Shown: piece by piece, positions 5,229 through 11,102 of the stretch
Position numbering within the stretch: the stretch's first letter is position 1
Layout: each line of letters starts with the position of its first letter
Assembly (NCBI GenBank): GCA_002348725.1
Contig: DEAO01000010.1
Coordinates: forward strand, 575-11,676
Length of the DNA: 11,102 bases
Source of the DNA: Fidelibacterota bacterium UBA2980
GTDB lineage: Bacteria > Fidelibacterota > Marinisomatia > Marinisomatales > Marinisomataceae
Direction of reading: 5' to 3'
The notes under the pieces: model-generated
Seen by the model: only the letters and a program-made list of their open reading frames with translations
Databases searched by the model: none
Told to the model about the DNA's origin: nothing
Translations under genes and position numbers: made by a program

Positions 5229-7390
5229 AATTATCCGATTTAAATAATGAACAATTAAAAGCAGTCAAAGCTACTAAAGGCCCTGTACTTGTTTTTGCTG
5301 GTGCGGGAAGTGGAAAAACTCGTGTACTTACTTATAAAGTATGGTATTTGATTAAAAATAAGATTTATTCTCCAAATGAAATTTTAGCTTTGACATTTAC
5401 CAATAAAGCAGCATCAGAAATGAAAGAACGTATCAATGCTAGCGTTAGTTGTGATGGTGTTGCTGTTGGTACTTTTCATTCAGTAGGTGCAAGAATTCTA
5501 AGAAAACATATTCAACATCTTGATGAGAGATATAGTAATAGTTTTACGATTTACGATGAGTCAGATCAAAAGTCGATTTTAAAAGATATTATACAAGAAT
5601 TAGATTTGAGTGATTATAAAGAATTTCATCCAAATATACTTAAATCAAGAATTGATAATTTTAAAAACTCTTCCATGTCAGTAAAAGATGTTCAATCTCA
5701 AGCTAATGGATTTGAAAACGAGAAAATTGCTGAGATTTATGATTTATACTTAGAGAAATTAATTAACAACAACGCTGTTGATTTTAACGATCTAATCCTC
5801 CTTCCAATTGTATTATTTAAAAAGAATAAAAAAATATTAAGCTCTTATCAAAATCTATGGAAATATATTTTAGTTGATGAATTTCAAGATACTAATTCAT
5901 CTCAATTTGAGTTTATCAGCTTTCTTGGTTCTGGACATAAAAATATCACTGTAGTTGGAGATGATGACCAATCAATATATGGTTGGAGAGGTGCAAATAT
6001 TGACAATATACTCACTAATTTTAAAAAAGTTTTTCCAAAAGCAAATGAAATCAAACTAGAGAAGAACTATAGATCTTCTCAAAGAATTCTTGATGCAGCT
6101 TGGTCTGTTGTTTCTAATAATACTAACCGTGCTGAAAAACAATTAGTAGCTACAAAGGGCAAAGGCGATAAGATATCTTTAATCTCTGCAAGCAATGATG
6201 AACAAGAAGCTCTTGCTATTGCAGATTCAATCAAAAAAGATATCAAAGTCAACAAAAGCACATTCCAGGATTTTGCAATTCTTTATAGAACTAATGCTCA
6301 ATCTCGAATGATTGAACAGATTTTGATGAGAGAAGGTATTCCATACAATATAGTTGGTGGTACAAAGTTTTATGATAGAAAAGAAATCAAGAATGTTATT
6401 GCTTACTTGACTTTAATTTGTAATCCAAATGATGATATTGCTTTAAAACGAATCATTAATTTTCCTGTTAGAGGACTTGGTGAGAAATCAATAAAGTTGT
6501 TTCAAGAATTAGCAAAAGAGAAAAAGATTTCATTATTTAAATCTTTGGAATTTGTAAATGAATTAAAATTGAGAAATAAACAATGTGAGACCATCAATAA
6601 TTTCTATAATTCCATTAATGGATTTCATGAATTATTAGAAAAATTAGATTCAAAAGAATTATTCCGTGTTGTATTGGAAGAATTTAGCATTGAATATTAT
6701 TATAAGAATAATCCTCTTGAACAAGATCGTTATAATAATATTCAGGAATTAAAGTCTAGCATAGATCATTTTGCTCAAAATTCTGATGGCGGTTTAAAAG
6801 AATTTCTTCAGGAAATATCTTTATATACAGATTTAGATGACTGGAATAATAAGCAGAATTCTGTAACGCTTATGACCGTACATGCAGCAAAAGGATTAGA
6901 ATTTCCTACCGTATTCATAACAGGGTTAGAACAGGGATTGTTTCCATTGATTAGAATTGATGATACTAATGATCAATTAGAAGAAGAAAGAAGATTATTT
7001 TATGTAGCACTGACAAGAGCTATGGAAAAAGCGTATTTATTAAATGCGCATCAGCGAAGAAGGTTTGGCGCACAAAATATATCATCCTTTGTACAATCTG
7101 ATTTCTTAAATGAAATTGATGAGAACACATTAAAAATCAATAAATATAAAAGTGTTTACACTAAGCGTATTGTCAATTCAGCGAATGGTAAATCAGTAAA
7201 AGTTTCAAGGACCGTAACTGAATTTGATGATTTTTCAGTTGGCGATATGGTACAACATAATCTTTTTGGGGTTGGAACAATCATAGTTCTTAGTGGATCA
7301 GGTGAAAACCAAAAAGTTGGCATAGAATTCAAAGATGGATTAAAAAAGAAGTTGATTGTAAAGTATGCGAATCTAAAAAGGATAGATTAG
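5225..7390 (+). CDS. pcrA: UvrD/PcrA-type superfamily 1 DNA helicase
   Basis: ATP-driven 3'-5' DNA helicase of the UvrD/PcrA/Rep group, acting in excision repair, replication restart and displacement of blocked complexes. All SF1 motifs are present: Q-motif region L-N-x-E-Q (6-10), Walker A A-G-A-G-S-G-K-T (25-32), T-F-T-N-K-A-A (57-63), Walker B D-E-F-Q-D (218-222), G-D-D-D-Q-S-I-Y-G-W-R-G-A (245-257), N-Y-R-S-S (281-285), T-V-H-A-A-K-G-L-E-F (551-560) and E-E-R-R-L-F-Y-V-A-L-T-R-A (587-599). A C-terminal Tudor-like domain (about 672-720, V-G-D-M-V-Q-H...F-G-V-G) matches the RNA-polymerase-binding end of PcrA and UvrD, which Rep lacks. Length (721) is typical. The start overlaps the mltG stop; fur follows after 26 bases. 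PcrA versus UvrD naming is conventional. Confidence 0.95.
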   Translation: MKLSDLNNEQLKAVKATKGPVLVFAGAGSGKTRVLTYKVWYLIKNKIYSPNEILALTFTNKAASEMKERINASVSCDGVAVGTFHSVGARILRKHIQHLDERYSNSFTIYDESDQKSILKDIIQELDLSDYKEFHPNILKSRIDNFKNSSMSVKDVQSQANGFENEKIAEIYDLYLEKLINNNAVDFNDLILLPIVLFKKNKKILSSYQNLWKYILVDEFQDTNSSQFEFISFLGSGHKNITVVGDDDQSIYGWRGANIDNILTNFKKVFPKANEIKLEKNYRSSQRILDAAWSVVSNNTNRAEKQLVATKGKGDKISLISASNDEQEALAIADSIKKDIKVNKSTFQDFAILYRTNAQSRMIEQILMREGIPYNIVGGTKFYDRKEIKNVIAYLTLICNPNDDIALKRIINFPVRGLGEKSIKLFQELAKEKKISLFKSLEFVNELKLRNKQCETINNFYNSINGFHELLEKLDSKELFRVVLEEFSIEYYYKNNPLEQDRYNNIQELKSSIDHFAQNSDGGLKEFLQEISLYTDLDDWNNKQNSVTLMTVHAAKGLEFPTVFITGLEQGLFPLIRIDDTNDQLEEERRLFYVALTRAMEKAYLLNAHQRRRFGAQNISSFVQSDFLNEIDENTLKINKYKSVYTKRIVNSANGKSVKVSRTVTEFDDFSVGDMVQHNLFGVGTIIVLSGSGENQKVGIEFKDGLKKKLIVKYANLKRID

Positions 7391-7416
7391 AAAATTTATT
7401 TAATGTAATTTGAATT

Positions 7417-7881
7417 ATGGAAAGATTAATACCATGTAGATTCCACGTTGAGGTTAGCGCAGTTCTAAAATCTGAAGGCTTGCGTACAACAAAACAGCGT
7501 CTTGATATATGGGATGAGTTATGTGCTACTGATGATCATCGTGATATTGAATCTATCTTATCTGATTTGAAGAAGAAAAAAATAAATGTCTCACGAGCAA
7601 CTCTTTATAGAACAGTTGATGTCTTAGTGAAACATGATTTACTAAAGAAAATTGCTTTATCTAATGGCAAAACTCTTTATGAACACAATAGAAAATCTAT
7701 TAATCCAAAACATGATCATATCTTATGTGAAGATTGCGGCGAAATTTTTGAATTTTTTGATCATAATATTTCTGCTATAGAAGATAAAATTGCAAAAAAA
7801 TTGAATATTAAGGTTACAAAAAGAGTTCATCAAATTTCTGGCACTTGCAATAATGGTAACTGTTCACATTCTAATACTTAA
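7417..7881 (+). CDS. Fur-family metal-responsive regulator
   Basis: DNA-binding repressor of the Fur/Zur/PerR family, 154 residues; the sensed metal cannot be fixed by eye. The N-terminal winged helix includes G-L-R-T-T-K-Q-R (21-28) and recognition helix S-R-A-T-L-Y-R-T-V (59-67). Probable metal ligands are His41, Glu89, His99, His101 (motif H-D-H), the Cys104-x-x-Cys107 pair, Asp115/His116, and His138. The C-terminal pair is Cys144 and Cys149, a C-x4-C spacing where many family members have C-x2-C. The ATG gives a natural N-terminus and has no Shine-Dalgarno. It sits 26 bases after the helicase gene and 8 bases before the OB-HD gene, so it is probably part of one transcript. HemH and a putative outer-membrane protein nearby would fit iron control, but that is inference. 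Confidence 0.92.
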   Translation: MERLIPCRFHVEVSAVLKSEGLRTTKQRLDIWDELCATDDHRDIESILSDLKKKKINVSRATLYRTVDVLVKHDLLKKIALSNGKTLYEHNRKSINPKHDHILCEDCGEIFEFFDHNISAIEDKIAKKLNIKVTKRVHQISGTCNNGNCSHSNT

Positions 7882-7889
7882 TTTTTTAA

Positions 7890-8771
7890 ATGAAATCTGT
7901 CTTTATTAATAATTTAGTTTCTGATATGAAGCTGCAAGGCTTCTATTTATGCATTCAAAAAAGAATACGTAGAAAAAGAGATGGATCTCCTTACATTGAT
8001 TTATTATTGCAAGATAAATCTGGTATAATAAGAGCGAGAATATGGGATAATGTTGATAAACTGATAAAAAAATTTGATAATGGCGATCCCATTGCTTTAA
8101 AAGGAATCACTTATAGTTATGGAGATAATCTTTTTATTAAAATAAAAAATATCAATAGAGCTTCTATTGATAAGTACAAAAAATATGGATTTGAACCATC
8201 TGACTTGATTCCAACATCAAAACTTAATGTAAAGCAATTGTGGATTCAGCTTCAAAAAGAAATTAAAACAATATCAAAACCTCATTTTAAAAAATTAGTT
8301 ACCAAAATTTTAACAGATCATAAACAAAAATTTCAAATTTATCCTGCAAGTATTTCTTTTCATTATAATTATCAACATGGTCTTTTAGAGCAGACTGTTT
8401 CATTAATAAAAATTGCTAAATTATTAGCAAGGAATTATGCAGTAAATTCCGATTTGTTATTGACAGGAGCTTGTCTACATCAGATTGGAAAATTATACTC
8501 TATTAATGTCGGTTTTTCAGATAAAAAAAATGACTCAAAACAACTAGTTGGAAATGCAATCTTATCACGTGATATTGTTAATAAATATATCAATCAAATA
8601 AAGAAATTTCCTGAAGATGATAAAGTTCAACTAGAGCATTTAATATTATCTTATCAAGGCAGAAGAGAATGGCAAAGCCCCATTGAACCTCAGACAATAG
8701 AAGCAATTCTATTGCATACAATTAATTATATGGATTCTCAGGTAAATTTTATGAGTAGAGATGAAAAATAA
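7890..8771 (+). CDS. YhaM-like OB-fold plus degenerate HD-domain protein, predicted inactive
   Basis: A 293-residue protein with the architecture of YhaM/CBF1-type 3'-5' exoribonucleases: a nucleic-acid-binding OB fold (about 15-90), a linker, then an HD domain (about 145-285). OB features include I-D-L-L-L-Q-D-K-S-G-x-I-x-A-R-I-W-D (36-53). The HD region aligns readily with the family, but metal ligands are lost. The histidine of the usual G-L-x-x-H is Gln168, the H-D pair is His197-Gln198, G-H is Gly221-Asn222, S-H-H-G has become S-Y-Q-G (Tyr255, Gln256), and I-D is Ile278-Asn279. His158, His250 and Asp282 remain. It should bind single-stranded nucleic acid without metal-dependent cleavage; this is inference. 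The reading frame is intact, so this is not simple decay. It begins 8 bases after fur and overlaps the barrel gene by 11 bases. Confidence 0.85.
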   Translation: MKSVFINNLVSDMKLQGFYLCIQKRIRRKRDGSPYIDLLLQDKSGIIRARIWDNVDKLIKKFDNGDPIALKGITYSYGDNLFIKIKNINRASIDKYKKYGFEPSDLIPTSKLNVKQLWIQLQKEIKTISKPHFKKLVTKILTDHKQKFQIYPASISFHYNYQHGLLEQTVSLIKIAKLLARNYAVNSDLLLTGACLHQIGKLYSINVGFSDKKNDSKQLVGNAILSRDIVNKYINQIKKFPEDDKVQLEHLILSYQGRREWQSPIEPQTIEAILLHTINYMDSQVNFMSRDEK

Positions 8772-10371
8772 AGTAATTTTTTTATTTCTTATTGAGATTG
8801 TCTTGTGCCAGAATATATCTTATGATTTATCAAATCAATTTGGAGTTGAATTAGAAAATAATCAAATCATATGGAATTCTGATCAAAGGTTTGATCAATT
8901 ATTCATTGATTCATCGTCAAAATATTTTAAACAAAAATTCCATTCTTTTGATTTTGATGATATCAAAATTGATTCCACTTATACAAAAAGTAAATTTTCT
9001 TATGAATTCGGAGATTATGGTTTAGATATACTCAATGTTGGATTAAAAAAATATTCTGAAGATAGTGATTTTCAATTTTTAGGTCTTAAAAAAAGTTTTT
9101 TTGGGAACTACTCTGAATTTGCAGATAAAGATAGCAGTCCATTAAGTCTCTTATATAAAATTGATTATTCAAAGCGTTTTAAAGAACATTCTATGTTATT
9201 TTCTTTGGGGTATTTCAAAACAAGTTCTGATTTTTTATTTAATACTGTAGAGGATAATTCAAATAATAGAGAATTTTCAGATTTTATCTCTTTAACCTTG
9301 ATTGATAAGCTTGAAAAAGGATTATGGAGCTATGCATTTGAGTTCAATCATCTTACAAAACATGATAAACTTTTTCTATTAGAACAATTATTAGATAGTG
9401 ATATTGATATAAGTAGGAATATTATTAGAATTAATGCAAATAATAATAAGAATATCTCTTTAAATCTTTCTTTGGATAACAAATTCTATTTTGACTTACG
9501 TTCAAATCAGACAGATGATAACCCGTTACAGTCATATAGTCAAAATTCTCTCCATTTATTTGGTAAGAGTGATTTTAAATCATCAAAAATTAGATATGGA
9601 TTTGATTATTTTAAAGGTAGCGCTCTTAGCAGTGAAGGCAGATCTAATAGCGAAGAAGTATTGCCAAATCTCTATTATGAAATTAATCATAATGTTGGAA
9701 ATCAAGCTTATGCTCTATCATTAAATATGATGAACAAACCAACAACTTTTTTATTCGATAATCCTCATTATCAAGGCATAGAAACTTGGAACACAGTTAA
9801 TTTAAGTTACAGCTTCTTAACTGGTTTTGTTTTGGAAACAAATCTAAAATGGATTGAAGCATCTGATATTACAGCATATAACCAAAATAGCAATTCTTTT
9901 TCTACTGTTTCCGATGACTTATTATCATTTAACACAAAATTTGCAATTTCATTGAATAATAATCACAATATTGATTTGACCTATTATCGTAATTTTTATG
10001 ATAGTATAATTAGTTCAAACCGTTCAGATATAATTAACATCAATTATCATTTTCAAACATCTTTAGTTAATAAAAAATTGGGCGTGGATGGACAGATATC
10101 TTTAGCTTACTATGGAGATAATAATTCAGAATTCTCATTTGATTATTTTAAAAATGTTCCAATCATTGGTAATAGTTTTGAAGAAGATGAAAACTATAGC
10201 ATCGGAGTCAACCTTGATGTATCAATTGCAGATGTTATTCTAAATTTTCGTGTAAATAATTTGCTTCATCGTTTACCTATTGATGGAGATTACTCAATAA
10301 GAACACATGAACTGTTTAATCCAGTCAACAGCATGATATCATTTGGTATTTTATGGGAATTTGATGATTAG
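8761..10371 (+). CDS. Putative outer-membrane beta-barrel protein, function unknown
   Basis: I do not recognise a named family. The 536-residue product begins with a signal peptide (basic K-N-K, hydrophobic V-I-F-L-F-L-I-E-I-V-L, likely cleavage near Cys16-Gln17; Leu before the Cys makes a lipobox unlikely). The rest is rich in Ser, Asn, Asp, Tyr and Phe and consists of short alternating hydrophobic/polar strands separated by polar turns, as in outer-membrane barrels. The end, S-F-G-I-L-W-E-F-D-D, has an alternating aromatic pattern like a C-terminal beta-signal, although the last residue is Asp rather than Phe. No TonB box or plug domain is evident. It overlaps the OB-HD gene by 11 bases, so translation may be coupled. 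It could be a porin-like channel or an assembly/secretion component; the barrel call is moderate. Confidence 0.65.
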   Translation: MKNKVIFLFLIEIVLCQNISYDLSNQFGVELENNQIIWNSDQRFDQLFIDSSSKYFKQKFHSFDFDDIKIDSTYTKSKFSYEFGDYGLDILNVGLKKYSEDSDFQFLGLKKSFFGNYSEFADKDSSPLSLLYKIDYSKRFKEHSMLFSLGYFKTSSDFLFNTVEDNSNNREFSDFISLTLIDKLEKGLWSYAFEFNHLTKHDKLFLLEQLLDSDIDISRNIIRINANNNKNISLNLSLDNKFYFDLRSNQTDDNPLQSYSQNSLHLFGKSDFKSSKIRYGFDYFKGSALSSEGRSNSEEVLPNLYYEINHNVGNQAYALSLNMMNKPTTFLFDNPHYQGIETWNTVNLSYSFLTGFVLETNLKWIEASDITAYNQNSNSFSTVSDDLLSFNTKFAISLNNNHNIDLTYYRNFYDSIISSNRSDIININYHFQTSLVNKKLGVDGQISLAYYGDNNSEFSFDYFKNVPIIGNSFEEDENYSIGVNLDVSIADVILNFRVNNLLHRLPIDGDYSIRTHELFNPVNSMISFGILWEFDD

Positions 10372-10388
10372 GATTCTTATTCTATAAT
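10361..10388 (+). promoter_or_regulatory. Candidate sigma70-type promoter before the HNH gene
   Basis: TTGATG (10361-10366, four of six consensus positions) and a perfect TATAAT (10383-10388) are separated by 16 bases. Transcription would start near 10395, about 24 bases before the HNH start codon. The -35 overlaps the end of the barrel gene. It could give HNH-trpS expression independent of the upstream run. Confidence 0.4.
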
Positions 10389-10418
10389 CAAACATATTTT
10401 TATAAATTTGTATCCATA

Positions 10419-10952
10419 ATGTATAACAATAATCCAGTATCTAAACTCAACGGAAATGTCACCTTAGTTTTGAATGCAAGCTATATTCCCTTAGCTGTAT
10501 GCTCATCAAAGCGAGCCTTATGCCTTTATTTTCTCGATAAAATTGATATCATTCATAATTATAATGATTATGCTCATTCTCCATCTATGAAAGTAAAAAT
10601 TCCTAGCGTAGTAAAACTGAAGCGATATGTTAAACACAATAATCTTGATGTTGTTTTAAATAGAAAAAATTTATTAGTAAGAGACAATTTTTCTTGCCAA
10701 TACTGTCTTTCAAAATCTCACTTAACTGTTGATCATATCCTTCCTAAAGAAAAAGGAGGATCTGATACTTGGGAAAATTTAATTATAGCTTGTTCTCCTT
10801 GTAATTCTAAAAAAGGAAATAGAACTCCTAAAGAAGCAAATATGAAACTTATGAAGCAAGCAAGAAAACCAAATAGATTTATTTATTTTAAACAATTTGT
10901 TAAGGAAAAGAATGTAGATTGGGAAAACTATATATTTTCTAGGAAAAATTGA
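10419..10952 (+). CDS. HNH endonuclease family protein
   Basis: A 177-residue stand-alone HNH nuclease of a type widespread as a single chromosomal gene in Bacteroidota, Cyanobacteria and others; its biological role is unclear. The N-terminus has the family start V-L-N-A-S-Y-I-P-L (17-25) and a P-S-V-V-K-L-K-R-Y (62-70) segment. The HNH domain (about 84-137) has zinc-binding pairs Cys93-x2-Cys96 and Cys125-x2-Cys128. The catalytic D-H is Asp105-His106, and the domain continues with G-G-S-D-T-W-E-N (113-120) and [10 protein letters not shown] (128-137). All expected residues are intact. It has its own promoter-like sequence 47 bases downstream of the barrel gene and is separated by one base from trpS. 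No restriction methylase, intron or phage gene is nearby, so it need not be a restriction or homing enzyme. Confidence 0.9.
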   Translation: MYNNNPVSKLNGNVTLVLNASYIPLAVCSSKRALCLYFLDKIDIIHNYNDYAHSPSMKVKIPSVVKLKRYVKHNNLDVVLNRKNLLVRDNFSCQYCLSKSHLTVDHILPKEKGGSDTWENLIIACSPCNSKKGNRTPKEANMKLMKQARKPNRFIYFKQFVKEKNVDWENYIFSRKN

Positions 10953-10953
10953 T

Positions 10954-11102
10954 ATGAGCACAAAAAGAATATTAAGTGGAGTACAGCCATCAGGTTTATT
11001 ACATATTGGTAATTATTTTGGAATGATTAAACGTATGATTCATTTTCAGGAATCATCTGATTTATTTTGTTTTATTGCAAATTATCATTCTTTGACTTCT
11101 CT
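10954..11102 (+). CDS. trpS: Tryptophan-tRNA ligase, N-terminal part only
   Basis: Charges tRNA-Trp with tryptophan in the cytoplasm. Only about 49 residues lie inside the window; the gene continues past the right edge. The N-terminus shows the class I aminoacyl-tRNA synthetase signature in its TrpRS form: [10 protein letters not shown] (5-14), then L-H-I-G-N-Y-F-G (16-23), where H-I-G-N is the ATP-binding HIGH-type motif. F-I-A-N-Y-H-S-L-T (40-48) is also typical. The ATG follows the HNH stop codon after one base, with AGGA about nine bases upstream as a weak possible ribosome site. The combination of Q-P-S-G and H-I-G-N-Y separates it from TyrRS. Confidence 0.93.
   Translation, partial: MSTKRILSGVQPSGLLHIGNYFGMIKRMIHFQESSDLFCFIANYHSLTS

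Noticed and set aside
9491..9724. Short plus-strand frame inside the barrel gene
   Set aside because: Out-of-frame shadow with no start context or homology signal.
10419..10952. HNH gene as part of a restriction, homing or phage defence system
   Set aside because: No methylase, intron, intein, phage or toxin partner is nearby, and this HNH type is common as a lone chromosomal gene next to housekeeping genes.

Overview
This is an AT-rich bacterial window of ordinary chromosomal gene content. No integrase, transposase, phage gene or CRISPR array is visible. It probably comes from a free-living, streamlined Gram-negative in or near the Bacteroidota/FCB group, for example a marine Candidatus Neomarinimicrobiota-like lineage. 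The pointers are a putative outer-membrane barrel protein, a PKD lipoprotein, a DUF3098-like protein, a cysteine-rich ferrochelatase insertion resembling the Bacteroidota type, and start codons that almost all lack a Shine-Dalgarno motif. This assignment is inference and would need marker-gene phylogeny.

Left part (1-1601, minus strand): a PKD-domain lipoprotein that runs off the left edge, then a lysine 6-dehydrogenase-like saccharopine dehydrogenase family gene. Just upstream of the dehydrogenase start, in the same orientation, lies a 3'-half tRNA-like fragment with a Gly(UCC)-type anticodon loop. The longest open frame of the dehydrogenase begins artificially inside this fragment.

Second part (1779-3754, plus strand): a DUF454/YbaN membrane protein, ferrochelatase HemH (translationally coupled to it) and a YdjA-like nitroreductase, followed by a possible terminator. 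Then on the minus strand come a tRNA-Asp(GUC) and a DUF3098-like small membrane protein, the stop codon of the latter lying one base from the tRNA 5' end.

Third part (4233-11102, plus strand): a long tightly packed run of mltG, a pcrA/uvrD-type helicase, a Fur-family regulator, an OB-fold plus degenerate-HD protein, a putative outer-membrane beta-barrel, an HNH endonuclease and the start of trpS. mltG/pcrA and OB-HD/barrel overlap, and fur/OB-HD and HNH/trpS are nearly abutting, so much of this is probably co-transcribed. A promoter-like sequence precedes the HNH gene.

The most unusual item is the YhaM-like OB-HD protein at 7890-8771. Its fold-level motifs are preserved, yet nearly every expected HD metal ligand is replaced, which suggests a pseudo-enzyme that binds nucleic acid without cutting it. 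Other items worth a look are the tRNA fragment and its layout relative to tRNA-Asp, the seven-cysteine insertion in HemH, the abutting tRNA, and the general lack of Shine-Dalgarno motifs.
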